Shown in pieces: positions 18,482-28,125 of a stretch of DNA of 64,000 nt. This stretch comes from Tundrisphaera sp051175315 (lineage in GTDB: Bacteria > Planctomycetota > Planctomycetia > Isosphaerales > Isosphaeraceae). The stretch spans positions 6,324,001-6,388,000 of the forward strand of contig NZ_CP195100.1 of the NCBI RefSeq assembly GCF_051175315.1. The letters are read 5' to 3'. A model generated the notes under the pieces. It was given only the letters and a program-made list of their open reading frames with translations, was not told the origin of the DNA and made no database searches. The position numbers were made by a program, and so were the translations under genes. Each line of letters opens with the position of its first letter. Position 1 is the first letter of the stretch.

Positions 18482-21400
18482 ATGCTGCGATACTCTCCGA
18501 AGGGACTGTCGGCATCCGTCGCGGAGCACCGGGCTGCCATCCTTCGCCGCAGGGCCAGGCCCCAGGCGGAACGGCTGGAGGCGAGGGACCTGATGGCCGT
18601 GGTGACACCGTTCACGCCGAGGTTCCAGGTCAACGACACGGGCAACATCGCCATCGTCGCCAACACCCTCATGACGCTCCCCAACTCCGTCCCGAATGCG
18701 GATCAGATCCGGGCGGGAATCGGCCGGGGGACGGAGCTGGACAACAACAATTACGACATGGTTTATGTCGATATCGACAACACCCTGACCACCTTCAATT
18801 CCAGCTCGGCCACGCTCGGGCTCCCTTCCGGGGCGAGTGTCCTGTTCGCGGGCCTGTACTGGGGGGCGAATTCCACCAGCCCGAATCGGGGGAACGTCCT
18901 CCTCCGGGCCCCCGGCGCGGACGGATACCAGCCGATCACCGGGTCGCTGATCGGCGTCGTCGTCGATCCGGGCGGCATCCCCATGCTGAGCAACTACAGC
19001 GAGTTCGCCGACGTCACCTCGATCGTCAGTGCGGCGGGCAATGGCGCATACACCGTGGCCAACGTGCAGGCGAATACGGGGATCAATCAATACGCCGGTT
19101 GGTCACTGGTGGTCGCCTATCGAGCGCCCAACGAGATCCCCCGCAACCTGACCATCTTCGACGGCGCCGCGCTGGTGCAGGCGAACTCCCCAACCCCGGT
19201 CACCATCTCCATCGATGGATTCGTGACGCCGCCGACGGGCGAGGTGGACGCGGACGTCGGGGTCATCGCCTATGAGGGGGACCTCGGCCTGACGGGCGAC
19301 CGGATGAGCTTCGCGGGCGATTTGCTCAGCGACTCCCTGAACCCGGCCAATAATTTCTTCAATTCGAAGATCTCGACCCTCGGCGTCCTGGCCACCGCCA
19401 AGAATCCCAACTACGTCAATCAGATGGGCTTCGACGCCAAGATCGTCAACGCCGACGGATACCTGTCCAACGGCGCCACGGGGACCGACATCACCCTTTA
19501 CACGACCAGCAGCGGCTATTACCCCTCCGTGGTCACCACGGCGATCGAGTTATATTCGCCGGTGGTCGACGTGGTGAAGTCGGTCACCCCCCTGGGCCCC
19601 GGGCCGGTAGTCCGGCCGGGCGATCAACTCCGATACACCGCAACGGCGACCAACAACTCGGGCACGTCGGGCGACAACGCGGTCAACGTCGTCCTGACGG
19701 ACACCATCCCCGACGGCACGATTTACGTCCCGGGTTCGCTCTCCATCGACGGAGTGCCGAAGACCGACGCCGCCGGCGACGACGAGGCCGAGTATGATCC
19801 GATCCTCGACCGCGTCGTCTACCGCCTCGGTGCGGGGGCCACCACGACGGCCGGCGGGCGTCTCCCGATCGCCGCCTCGAGCACCATCTCCTTCCTGGTG
19901 CGTGTCGATCCCACCTCGTTCGATCGCACCGTGACCAACCAATCCAACATCGTCTTCTCCGCGGAGACCAGCGGCTTCATCCTGGCCGGGATCAGCAACC
20001 CGGTGGCCACGCCGGTCGTCATCCCGAAGGCCGACCTCGCCGTCACCAAGACGGTCAGCTCGGCGTCCCCGAACGTGGGCGACCAGATCACGTTCGGCGT
20101 CACGCTCTCGAACCTCGGGCCCGACGTCACCACCAACGTCTCGGTCTCCGACCTCCTCCCCGCGGGGCTCACGTTCATCTCCGCGACCCCCTCGCGCGGG
20201 ACCTACAACCCGGCCACCGGCCTGTGGACGATCGGCACCGTCGGGACCGGCGAGGCCCTGACGCTGACCATCGTCGCCCGCGTGGATCGGCCGGATCCGG
20301 TGACCAACTTCGCGGCGGTCTCCTCCTCGGACCTGTTCGACCCCGTGCCGGAGAACAACTCCTTCGAGGTGGTCGTCGGGCCGCAGCAGGCCGACCTGGC
20401 CGTCCTCAAGACGGTCGACAACCGCAATCCCAACGTCGGCGGGACGGTCACCTTCACCGTCACCCTGTCGAACCTCGGGCCCAGCGCGGCCACCGGGGTC
20501 ACCCTCACCGACCTCCTTCCCGCGGGGCTCACCCTCCAGGGCTCGACCCCCAGCCAGGGGAGCTACAACCCGGCCACCGGCCTCTGGACGGTCGGCTCGA
20601 TCGGGAACGGGGCAGCCGCCACCCTCGTCCTCGTGGCGCTGGTCACCACCCCCGCGACGCTGACGAACACGGCGACCGTCACCACGTCCGACCAGTTCGA
20701 CCCCAACCCGGGCAACAACACCGCGAGCGAGACCGAGACGCCCCAGCAGGCCGACCTGGTCGTCCTCAAGTCGGTCGACCTGGCGAGGCCCCGTCTTGGC
20801 GCCGTGGTGGTCTTCACCATCAACGTTTACAACGCCGGGCCCGATACCGCCACCGGCGTTACGGTCCTCGACGTCCTCCCCCCGACGCTCGAATTCGTCT
20901 CCGCCTCGACCACGCAGGGGGTCTACGATGAGGCCACCGGCCTGTGGACGATCGGCACCCTCACCGTGGCCGGCTCCCCCGTGACCCTCACGATCGTCGC
21001 GACGGCCATCGACGACACGCCCCAGACGAACACCGCCAGCATCAACACCTCCGACCAGTTCGACCCGGACCTGTCGAACAACACTTCGACCACGTCGACC
21101 GACCCCTTCACGGCCGACCTCGGGGTGATCAAGTCGGTCGACGTTCCCAGGCCGAACGTCGGGGACACGGTCACCTTCACCGTCACGCTGTTCAACAGCG
21201 GCCCCAACGCCGCCACCGGCGTGACCCTCGGCGACCTCCTCCCCTCGGGCCTCCAGTACGTCTCCTCGGTCCCCAGCCAGGGGACTTATGACCCGGGGAC
21301 CGGCGTCTGGATCGTCGGGGCGGTCCCCCGCCTCGGGGCCCCCACGCTGCGGATCTCCGCGAGGGTGATCAGCGCGACGGCGCAGACGAACACGGCGACC

Positions 21401-22738
21401 GTGCTGACCTCCGACCAGCCCGACCCCACCCCCGGAGACCGCACGGACTCCGCGACGGTCATCCCGCTGGTGGCCGACCTCGCCGTGAGGAAGACCGCCA
21501 GCGACACCACGCCCACGCTCGGCCAGACGATCCGGTTCATCGTCTCCGTCCGGAACATCGGCCCCGACAACGCCACCAACGTCTCGCTCACGGACCTGCT
21601 CCCCGCCGGCTTCACCTTCGTCTCGGCGACCGCGAATCGCGGGTTCTACGACCCCGCGACCGGCATCTGGACGATCGGGACGGTCAATACCTCCGATGCC
21701 GCCGTCATCGAATTCGCCGCCGTCGTCACCGGCGCGGCCGGGATCAACACCGCGACGATCGCGACCTCCGACCAGTTCGACAGCAATCTCAGCAACAACA
21801 CCGACAGCGTCGCCGTGACGACGCAGGCGGCCGACCTGGCGGTGACCAAGACCGCCACACCGATCACGCCGCTCGGCCCCGGCTCGGTCATCTTCACGGT
21901 GACGGTCACCAACAACGGCCCCGTCCAGGCCAGCGGCGTGATCGTCACGGACCTTCTCCCCCCCTCGCTGATCTACGTCCAGGACCGCGAGCAGCGAGGT
22001 AGGAGCTACGACCCCACGACCGGCATCTGGCTGATCGGCCTGCTCGGCCCCGGCGAGTCGGTCTCCCTCCAGATCGTCGCCCGCGCCGACGTCTCGACCA
22101 GGATCACCAACATCGCCACGGTGACCTCCGATCAGTTCGATCCCAACCCGCTCAACAACGTTGCCAACCTCGAAGTCCTGATCCCGGCGCCAACGTCGCC
22201 GCTCGTCATCGACAACGCGCGCTTCGGCTACCACGACCAGCCCACGGCGTTGGTCCTCGCGTTCAACGTGGCGCTCGCCCCGGACCCCGCCCAGTCGATC
22301 AGCAACTACACGCTGGTCCGGCTCAACGCCAGGGGCCGCGTGGTGGAGCGGATCGCGATCTCGTCGGCGTTCTACGACGAGGCCACGAGGACGGTCACGC
22401 TGCATCCGGCGCGTCGCCTCCGCCTTCGGGCCACGTACCAGGTGGCGGTCAATGGCACGACCCCCGAAGGCGTCACCGACACCTCGGGCGTGCTCCTGGG
22501 AGCGAACCGGATCGGCGAGGAAGGCTTCGACCAGATCCTGACCTTCGACCGCAAGAGCCTGAGGGGGAGGAACTACGCCACCAACGGACCCGTCCGCACG
22601 GCCCGCCAGGCCAGGGCCTCTCGGAGGCTCGCCTCCATGCACTTCTCACCCGGCCCGCTCGCGGGCGCGCGGGCCGAACAGGGGCGGCTCTCCGCCCGGG
22701 CCGTGGACGCGGTGCTCGCCCAGGGCTGGCGCAACTGA
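18482..22738 (+). CDS. Large secreted DUF11-repeat surface protein
   Basis: The chosen start gives 1418 residues and puts the LEPRxLL-like signal (AERLEARDLMAVVTPF) near residue 40, as in other planctomycete surface proteins. A globular region of about 300 residues follows (NYDMVYVDIDN, ASVLFAGLYWGANSTSPNRG). Next come one divergent and six regular DUF11 repeats, each starting ADLAVxKTV and holding NLGP.....TDLLPAGL. A C-terminal Ig-like domain (PLVIDNARFGYHD ... TFDRKSLRG) precedes a short basic tail. DUF11 proteins are extracellular and often adhesive or structural, but no activity is known for this one. It is transcribed alone from a long AT-rich leader. The upstream frame could extend the start to 18335, but those residues look non-coding. 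Confidence 0.85.
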   Translation: MLRYSPKGLSASVAEHRAAILRRRARPQAERLEARDLMAVVTPFTPRFQVNDTGNIAIVANTLMTLPNSVPNADQIRAGIGRGTELDNNNYDMVYVDIDNTLTTFNSSSATLGLPSGASVLFAGLYWGANSTSPNRGNVLLRAPGADGYQPITGSLIGVVVDPGGIPMLSNYSEFADVTSIVSAAGNGAYTVANVQANTGINQYAGWSLVVAYRAPNEIPRNLTIFDGAALVQANSPTPVTISIDGFVTPPTGEVDADVGVIAYEGDLGLTGDRMSFAGDLLSDSLNPANNFFNSKISTLGVLATAKNPNYVNQMGFDAKIVNADGYLSNGATGTDITLYTTSSGYYPSVVTTAIELYSPVVDVVKSVTPLGPGPVVRPGDQLRYTATATNNSGTSGDNAVNVVLTDTIPDGTIYVPGSLSIDGVPKTDAAGDDEAEYDPILDRVVYRLGAGATTTAGGRLPIAASSTISFLVRVDPTSFDRTVTNQSNIVFSAETSGFILAGISNPVATPVVIPKADLAVTKTVSSASPNVGDQITFGVTLSNLGPDVTTNVSVSDLLPAGLTFISATPSRGTYNPATGLWTIGTVGTGEALTLTIVARVDRPDPVTNFAAVSSSDLFDPVPENNSFEVVVGPQQADLAVLKTVDNRNPNVGGTVTFTVTLSNLGPSAATGVTLTDLLPAGLTLQGSTPSQGSYNPATGLWTVGSIGNGAAATLVLVALVTTPATLTNTATVTTSDQFDPNPGNNTASETETPQQADLVVLKSVDLARPRLGAVVVFTINVYNAGPDTATGVTVLDVLPPTLEFVSASTTQGVYDEATGLWTIGTLTVAGSPVTLTIVATAIDDTPQTNTASINTSDQFDPDLSNNTSTTSTDPFTADLGVIKSVDVPRPNVGDTVTFTVTLFNSGPNAATGVTLGDLLPSGLQYVSSVPSQGTYDPGTGVWIVGAVPRLGAPTLRISARVISATAQTNTATVLTSDQPDPTPGDRTDSATVIPLVADLAVRKTASDTTPTLGQTIRFIVSVRNIGPDNATNVSLTDLLPAGFTFVSATANRGFYDPATGIWTIGTVNTSDAAVIEFAAVVTGAAGINTATIATSDQFDSNLSNNTDSVAVTTQAADLAVTKTATPITPLGPGSVIFTVTVTNNGPVQASGVIVTDLLPPSLIYVQDREQRGRSYDPTTGIWLIGLLGPGESVSLQIVARADVSTRITNIATVTSDQFDPNPLNNVANLEVLIPAPTSPLVIDNARFGYHDQPTALVLAFNVALAPDPAQSISNYTLVRLNARGRVVERIAISSAFYDEATRTVTLHPARRLRLRATYQVAVNGTTPEGVTDTSGVLLGANRIGEEGFDQILTFDRKSLRGRNYATNGPVRTARQARASRRLASMHFSPGPLAGARAEQGRLSARAVDAVLAQGWRN
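20030..22189 (+). repeat. Six tandem DUF11 coding repeats of about 360 bp
   Basis: Units begin at 20030, 20390, 20750, 21113, 21473 and 21830, each with codons for ADL followed by a VxK-type strand, so spacing is 357-363 bp. All units carry GP-x3-TxV.....DLLP, an ATGLWTIG-like strand and SDQFDP....NN before the next ADL. The spacing is very regular, but the nucleotide sequences have diverged, so recent expansion is unlikely. Confidence 0.85.
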
Positions 22739-22819
22739 GGCCCGTCATCCCGCGATCGGATCGGAGGGCCGGAGGGACGCGGGACGATCCGCGACCGCCC
22801 CGGCCCGGACTCGCCCCGG

Positions 22820-23029
22820 TCAGTCCTCGCGCCCGTCCCTGATCGCGGCGATCACCTCGGCCAGGGCGTCGCGGATGCGCTCGGCGGTCTCGATGTCGAG
22901 GTTCGTCCTGAGGGTGAACTGGTCGCTCTGGATGGTCACATCCAGGCGATCGCCGTCCGCCTCGATGGTGGTGCTGGCCTCCAGCGGGTCGAGGTAGCGG
23001 ATGATCCGCCGGATGGGGTCGGTGCTCAT
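22820..23029 (-). CDS. Small unknown protein downstream of pheA
   Basis: This 69-residue acidic protein (MSTDPIRRIIRYLDPLEAST ... RIRDALAEVIAAIRDGRED) has a beta-rich middle (TTIEADGDRLDVTIQSDQF) and a C-terminal helix. Its ATG is preceded by GGCAGGAG, a good ribosome-binding site. It lies 79 bp after the pheA stop on the same strand and is probably co-transcribed. A longer frame running upstream overlaps pheA antisense to its reading sense and is rejected. No family is recognised. Confidence 0.65.
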   Translation of the reverse strand: MSTDPIRRIIRYLDPLEASTTIEADGDRLDVTIQSDQFTLRTNLDIETAERIRDALAEVIAAIRDGRED

Positions 23030-23108
23030 GGTGTCGACTCCTGCCGCCCCGCCGGGCCGGCCCGAGGGCGCGAGAAAGAGGGTCCGATCGGCGGTGCGGC
23101 CGTCGAGG

Positions 23109-24233
23109 TCAGCTCTCGATCCCGTCGCCTCGCGGGTACGAGCCGAGGATTTCGAGGCGGTCGCAGCGGCGACGCACCTGCTCCAGCGCCTTCTTGACCG
23201 GTTCATCCTCGAAGTGGCCGTCCACGTCGGCGAAGAACAGGTAGGACGGGCCGCGATCGTCGGGCTGGGACGGCGAGGGGAACGACTCGATCCAGGACAT
23301 GTTGACCCCATGTTCCTTGAACGGGTAGATCGCCTCGGCCAGCGAACCGACCTGGTTGGAGAGCCGCAGGATCAGGGTCGTCTTGTCGTTGCCCGACTTC
23401 TGCTCGCCCCGCTCGGCGATCACGGCGAACCGGGTGGTGTTGTTGGACTGGTCCTCGATGTTCTCGACCAGGACTTCGAGGCCGTGCGCCTGGGCGGCGG
23501 GCCGGCTGGCGATCGCGGCCGAGAACGGCTCGTCGCGGGCGATCCGGGCGGCATCGGCCGACGAGACCGCGTCGATCATCTGGGCGTCCGGCAGGTTCTT
23601 CCCCAGCCAGTTGCGGCACTGGGAGATCGCCTGGGCCTTGGAATAGACCTTGCGCACCTGGCTCCATTCCCCCGTGCCCACCAGGCAGTGGCGGACCCGG
23701 AGCCGGACCTCGGCGCGGATCTTCAGGCCGGGCAGCCGGACGAACATGTCCAGGGTGTCGGCGATCCGGCCGTCGGTCGAATTCTCCAGCGGGACGATGC
23801 CGAACTGGACGTGGCGGCGGTTCACCTCCTCGAACACGGCGGCGATCGAGCCGACCGGGACGTGCTCGACCGCCTCGCCGAACTTGGCCACCGCGGCCAG
23901 GTGGCTGTAGCTGAACTTCGGCCCCAGGAAGGCGACGCGGATCTTGCCCTGGAGCGCCCGCGAGCTGCTCATCAGCTCGCGGAAGATCAGGCGTAGGGTC
24001 GCGTGCGGCAGCGGCCCCCGGCTGGCCTCGACGGCCCGGGTCAGCACGGCCGCCTCGCGCGCCGACGAGAGGATGTCCATCCCCTCGCTCTGCTTCAGCT
24101 GGCCGATCCGGACGGCCACCTCGGAGCGGCGGTTGAGCAGCTCGACCAGGTCGCGGTCGATGGCGTCGATCTCTTCCCTCAGGCTGGCGAGCGTGGTCGA
24201 GGCCACCGCGACTTCCGGCGTGGAGTCGGGCAT
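23109..24233 (-). CDS. pheA: Bifunctional chorismate mutase / prephenate dehydratase
   Basis: The 374-residue protein makes phenylpyruvate for phenylalanine synthesis. Domains: AroQ chorismate mutase helices (about 14-97; LREEIDAIDRDLVELLNRR, RLIFRELMSSS); prephenate dehydratase (about 99-280; VAFLGPKFSYSHLAA, FGIVPLENSTDGRIADT, and the catalytic TRF in NNTTRFAVIAE); and an ACT domain (about 290-365). The ACT motifs are atypical: GALV reads GSLA, and ESRP reads ESFP (WIESFPS), so feedback inhibition by phenylalanine may differ. A start AAGGACAACGCTC-ATG gives an AGGA ribosome-binding site. The small gene at 22820-23029 follows. Confidence 0.94.
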   Translation of the reverse strand: MPDSTPEVAVASTTLASLREEIDAIDRDLVELLNRRSEVAVRIGQLKQSEGMDILSSAREAAVLTRAVEASRGPLPHATLRLIFRELMSSSRALQGKIRVAFLGPKFSYSHLAAVAKFGEAVEHVPVGSIAAVFEEVNRRHVQFGIVPLENSTDGRIADTLDMFVRLPGLKIRAEVRLRVRHCLVGTGEWSQVRKVYSKAQAISQCRNWLGKNLPDAQMIDAVSSADAARIARDEPFSAAIASRPAAQAHGLEVLVENIEDQSNNTTRFAVIAERGEQKSGNDKTTLILRLSNQVGSLAEAIYPFKEHGVNMSWIESFPSPSQPDDRGPSYLFFADVDGHFEDEPVKKALEQVRRRCDRLEILGSYPRGDGIES

Positions 24234-24513
24234 GAGCGTTGTCCTTCCGAAACCGATCCGAATCGGGACGGGTTCCCGGCGAGTGTCAGGGTCTCATCGA
24301 TCCTGGGAAGGGTAGCATGACGCGGCGTACGGGGCCAGCGATGTCGCCCCGGCGCATCCGATCCACGGCGTCGACCCGGACCTCCCCGGGAAAACCCGCA
24401 CACATGATGACCCTTGAAAGGATCATCGGGTTCTGCCATCATGCTCCGCCCCGACGCGGGGGCGGCGGGGCGCCATCTCGCGGACCATCCCCATCATCAT
24501 TCTAGGGTCGAGC

Positions 24514-25173
24514 ATGGAAACGCAACTTTGGTCGCAGAAGATCGGCGAGAAATCCGCCTACTTCCTGACCCTCCGGGGCACCCAGATCTATCAGTTGAAG
24601 GTGACCGGCAGTAAGTTCTCGATCAGGAAGAACGTCAACAAGTTCCTCGAAGCCCTGGCCGCCGGCCAGCCCCCGGCGGAGGCCGGCGGCAAGGTGGTCA
24701 GCGAGATGGACGCCCAGAATATCGTCCAGGCCGAGCTGTCGCCGGGCAACGGCACCCTGTCCCTGGGGGCCGAAGGGCCCGGGAGCAAGGACCTGAACTT
24801 CTCGCCCGAGGACGACCGGGCCGACCTGATCTGGGAGGTGATCCGATCCAGGACGGGGCGTGATTTCCAGCCCACGCCGACCGAGATCGGGGCGGGCGAG
24901 GCGGTTCTCCCGCCGATCATCCTGGGCGCGGTCGCCGGGGTGTTCTGGGGCATCCTCCACAACTCCGCCTCCCGGATCGCCGCCGGCGAGGAGATCGAGG
25001 CCGCCGGCCGGCGTCGCGGCCTGCAGCGGATCTTCATCGGCATCGCCGAAACGATCGGGACCACCGGCTCGATCGCCATCGGGGTCGCGCTGCTGGTGCT
25101 CGTGCTCGGCTGGGCCATCCGCAGGCTCGTGGTGCGGCCGGTCAAGACGGTCTGGAAGCCCGCCTCGGCCTGA
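24514..25173 (+). CDS. Unknown membrane protein with two predicted helices
   Basis: This 219-residue protein has a soluble N-terminal part (METQLWSQKIGEKSAYFLTL, KFSIRKNVNKFLEALAAGQP). Two hydrophobic segments follow, around residues 128-148 (AVLPPIILGAVAGVFWGIL) and 180-205 (TTGSIAIGVALLVLVLGWAI), with a basic tail. The lysine/arginine-rich loop between the helices suggests a cytoplasmic loop. No family is recognised. It stands alone, 281 bp from divergent pheA and 465 bp before dnaK. Confidence 0.65.
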   Translation: METQLWSQKIGEKSAYFLTLRGTQIYQLKVTGSKFSIRKNVNKFLEALAAGQPPAEAGGKVVSEMDAQNIVQAELSPGNGTLSLGAEGPGSKDLNFSPEDDRADLIWEVIRSRTGRDFQPTPTEIGAGEAVLPPIILGAVAGVFWGILHNSASRIAAGEEIEAAGRRRGLQRIFIGIAETIGTTGSIAIGVALLVLVLGWAIRRLVVRPVKTVWKPASA

Positions 25174-25638
25174 GGCCGATCCCCCCTCCCCCGGCTCCGT
25201 GCCCGCCCCCCGTTCTGGCCGGATCCCGAGGTCCGCGAGAGATCCCGATACCCTGACGGTTTTCTCGGCAACACCAATAGGTTAGACTCGGATGACCTTG
25301 AGGTCGGGGGGCGGCCGGGTCAACCCGATTCGCCCGCGCCTCCGCCAGGATCGATCGGCCAAACCGGCATTTTTATGCCTGCCATATCGGCACCCTGAAA
25401 TCGCCTCGTTCGGGCCTCCTGTCCGCGATTCTTCAGCCGTTAACCTCGACAGGATCGATGGTTGCATAGCGGCGGCGGCGATCGCGTGCGGGTCGGCATA
25501 GCCGTTGCGTTCCATCGTTTCCGATTCGAGAAAGGGCCGAACGACGCGGTCGCGCCAGCGAAGGGTCCTGAGAGCGGGCCCCACATGCACCGCCCGCGAT
25601 TCGTCCCATCGTAGAGATCCTTCGAAAGGAGACCGGAC
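25174..25638. other. Upstream region of dnaK
   Basis: 465 bp without a supported gene. It should contain the dnaK promoter. I looked for a CIRCE operator (TTAGCACTC-N9-GAGTGCTAA) and found none, so HrcA-type control is not indicated. AAAGGAG directly before the GTG start is a strong ribosome-binding site. Nothing else stands out. Confidence 0.5.
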
Positions 25639-27540
25639 GTGGCTGAAGGGGAGAAAATCATCGGGATCGACCTGGGGACGACCAACAGCGTCGTCGCGGT
25701 GATGGAGGGCGGCGACGTTACGGTCATTGCCAACCAGGAAGGAAGCCGCACCACCCCGTCGATCGTCGCGTTCAACAGCAAGGGCGAGACCCTGGTCGGC
25801 GACCCGGCCAAGCGTCAGGCCGTGACCAACCCCAGCGGGACGGTCTACTCGATCAAGCGGTTCATGGGCCGCCGCCACGATGAGGTCCGGTCCGAAGAGA
25901 AGATGGTCCCCTACGAGGTGGTCGGCGGCGGGGGCGACTACGTCAAGGTCAAGGCTTCGGGCAAGGAATACACCCCCCCCGAGATCTCGGCGCTGATCCT
26001 CCGCAAGCTCAAGGAGGCCGCCGAGAGCCACCTCGGTCACAAGGTCCGCAAGGCGGTCATCACCGTCCCGGCCTACTTCAACGACAGCCAGCGCCAGGCG
26101 ACCAAGGACGCCGGCCAGATCGCCGGGCTGGAAGTGGCGCGGATCATCAACGAGCCGACCGCCGGCGCGCTGGCCTACGGGCTCGACAAGAAGAAGAACG
26201 AGAAGATCGCCGTCTTCGACCTCGGCGGCGGCACGTTCGACATCTCGATCCTGGACGTGGCCGACGGCGTGTTCGAGGTCCTCTCCACCAACGGCGACAC
26301 CCACCTGGGCGGCGACGACTGGGACGAGGCCCTGATCCACCACATCGCCGCCGAGTTCAAGAAGGAACAGGGCGTCGACCTGCTCAAGGACCAGATGGCC
26401 CTCCAGCGGCTCAAGGATGCCGCCGAGAAGGCCAAGAAGGACCTGTCGTTCCAGGCCCAGGCCGACATCAACCTGCCGTTCATCACGGCCGACGCCACCG
26501 GCGCCAAGCACCTGGCCCAGGTCATCACCCGGGCCCAGTTCGAGAAGCTGACCGACAACCTGTTCGAGCGCTGCCGCGGCCCGGTCCTCAAGGCCCTGGA
26601 AGACGCCAAGCTCAAGCCGTCCGACATCGACGAGGTCGTCATGGTCGGCGGTTCGACCCGCATGCCCCGGGTCCAGGAGATCGTCAAGTCGATCTTCGGC
26701 AAGGAGCCGCACCGCGGCGTGAACCCCGACGAGGTCGTGGCCATCGGCGCGGCGATCCAGGGGGCCGTCCTCACCGGCGACGTCAAGGACCTGCTCCTGC
26801 TCGACGTCACGCCGCTGTCGCTGGGCCTGGAGACCAAGGGGGGCGTGTTCACCAAGCTCGTCGAGCGCAACACGACGATCCCCACCGAGAAGAAGGAAAC
26901 CTTCACCACCGCCGAGGACAACCAGTCGGCCGTCACCATCGTCGTCTATCAGGGCGAACGGCCGATGGCCGCCGACAACCGGTTCCTCGACAAGTTCGAC
27001 CTGCAGGGCATCCCGCCCGCCCGGATGGGGACCCCGCAGATCGAGGTGACCTTCAACATCGACGCCAACGGCATCCTCAACGTCTCGGCCAAGGACAAGG
27101 GGACCGGCAAGGAGCAGACGATCCAGATCAAGGGCGGCTCCGGCCTGTCCAAGGAAGAGATCGAGCGGATGCAGCGCGACGCCGAGGCGCACGCCGCCGA
27201 GGACAAGAAGAAGCGCGACCTGGCCGAGGCCCGCAACGCCGCCGAGCAGCGCGTCTACCAGCTCGAAAAGACCATGGAAGAGCACAAGGACAAGCTGTCC
27301 GAGGGCGATAAGTCGGCCGTCAAGGCGGCGATCGACGCCGTCAACGAGGCCAAGAAGGGGGACGACGTCGCCGCCATCAACACCGCCGTGGAGAACCTGG
27401 GCCGCGCCAGCCAGGCGATGGCCGAGCACATCTACGCCGCGACGTCCGCCGCCGAAGGCGCCGGGGCCCAGCCCGCCGGGGCCGGCGCCGGTGCCAAGCC
27501 CGACGACGTCATCGACGTCGAGTTCGACGACAAGAAGTGA
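25639..27540 (+). CDS. dnaK: Hsp70 chaperone DnaK
   Basis: This is a 633-residue chaperone of normal length. The actin-like ATPase domain starts IIGIDLGTTNSVVAVMEGGD. Further hallmarks are VPAYFNDSQRQATKDAG, IINEPTAGALAYGLD, VFDLGGGTFDISILD and VMVGGSTRMPRVQEIV. The substrate-binding domain (LLLLDVTPLSLGLETKGG) and helical lid follow, ending with the EEVD-like tail DDVIDVEFDDKK. It folds and protects proteins with DnaJ and GrpE, and hands aggregates to ClpB, encoded about 1.1 kb downstream on the same strand. Neither grpE nor dnaJ is adjacent. The start is GTG, set by AAAGGAG 8 nt upstream. Confidence 0.98.
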   Translation: MAEGEKIIGIDLGTTNSVVAVMEGGDVTVIANQEGSRTTPSIVAFNSKGETLVGDPAKRQAVTNPSGTVYSIKRFMGRRHDEVRSEEKMVPYEVVGGGGDYVKVKASGKEYTPPEISALILRKLKEAAESHLGHKVRKAVITVPAYFNDSQRQATKDAGQIAGLEVARIINEPTAGALAYGLDKKKNEKIAVFDLGGGTFDISILDVADGVFEVLSTNGDTHLGGDDWDEALIHHIAAEFKKEQGVDLLKDQMALQRLKDAAEKAKKDLSFQAQADINLPFITADATGAKHLAQVITRAQFEKLTDNLFERCRGPVLKALEDAKLKPSDIDEVVMVGGSTRMPRVQEIVKSIFGKEPHRGVNPDEVVAIGAAIQGAVLTGDVKDLLLLDVTPLSLGLETKGGVFTKLVERNTTIPTEKKETFTTAEDNQSAVTIVVYQGERPMAADNRFLDKFDLQGIPPARMGTPQIEVTFNIDANGILNVSAKDKGTGKEQTIQIKGGSGLSKEEIERMQRDAEAHAAEDKKKRDLAEARNAAEQRVYQLEKTMEEHKDKLSEGDKSAVKAAIDAVNEAKKGDDVAAINTAVENLGRASQAMAEHIYAATSAAEGAGAQPAGAGAGAKPDDVIDVEFDDKK

Positions 27541-27561
27541 TCCGTCAGTGCGATGACCGCC

Positions 27562-27592
27562 GGGGGCGGGGCCAGGAATCGGCCCCGCCCCC
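27562..27592 (+). terminator. GC-rich hairpin after dnaK
   Basis: A perfect 12-bp stem GGGGGCGGGGCC / GGCCCCGCCCCC with a seven-base loop lies 22 bp after the dnaK stop. Only a weak pyrimidine run follows (TCTCCTAT), so it may reduce rather than end transcription into the small genes downstream. Confidence 0.5.
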
Positions 27593-27684
27593 TCTCCTAT
27601 CCACCTTCGCGAGCCTCGGGGCGGCGCCTCCCGATTCCGGACGCCTGCCGACGAGCCCAGTCCCCCCTCCAAGGATCTTGAACG

Positions 27685-28092
27685 ATGTCGCTTGAGAACG
27701 CGAGGGCGGTCTACCCGATCTTGGTACGCTTGGCCCGCGACCTGTCCCAGGCCTCCAAGGACCGCCGGCCCGTCGTGTGGATCTCCTATGACGACCTCTG
27801 CGTTCGCTGCAAGGAAGTCGGGATCAAGGAAACGCCCCGGACCATCGCCACCAAGCTGCTCAAGCCGCTCCAGGCCCTCTGCCTGGAGAAGGCGATGCCC
27901 GACCTGAGCGCCCTGATCATCCAGAAGCCCAAGCCCCGCGGCGATTTCGGCAACCTGCTCCGCCCCGTCGATGGATGGTGGGAGCCGTACGTCGCCCAGG
28001 ATATCGCCACCGTCGGCGACGTGGCCTTCTGGTTCAAGGAGTTCCAGAACGCCCGAGATTACGCCGACTGGCCCGAGGAACCGTTCTTCTGA
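27685..28092 (+). CDS. Unknown small protein between dnaK and clpB (paralogue A)
   Basis: This 135-residue protein contains ARAVYPILVRLARDLS, VVWISYDDLCVRCKEVG, TPRTIATKLLKPLQALC, MPDLSALIIQKPKPRGDFG and a tryptophan/acid-rich end (WFKEFQNARDYADWPEEPFF). The same pattern appears in the next gene, so the two are paralogues. The order helix, Y-x2-L strand/helix, T-x-R helix and PDLSALII strand would fit a small winged-helix-like fold, but that is inference. AAGGATCTTGAACG before the ATG gives a weak ribosome-binding site. Location between dnaK and clpB suggests a link with proteostasis; no function can be named. Confidence 0.75.
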   Translation: MSLENARAVYPILVRLARDLSQASKDRRPVVWISYDDLCVRCKEVGIKETPRTIATKLLKPLQALCLEKAMPDLSALIIQKPKPRGDFGNLLRPVDGWWEPYVAQDIATVGDVAFWFKEFQNARDYADWPEEPFF

Positions 28093-28125
28093 TCGGCCCG
28101 GCGGCTCCACCAGGCCCCATCGGCG

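Noticed and set aside
20030..22189. CRISPR-like regular spacing
   Set aside because: The 360-bp units are coding DUF11 repeats, not short repeats with spacers.
19550..22642. 1030-codon open frame on the minus strand
   Set aside because: Antisense to the DUF11 repeats, with low-complexity composition; a shadow of the surface-protein gene.
25174..25638. CIRCE operator upstream of dnaK
   Set aside because: No TTAGCACTC-N9-GAGTGCTAA or near match could be read.
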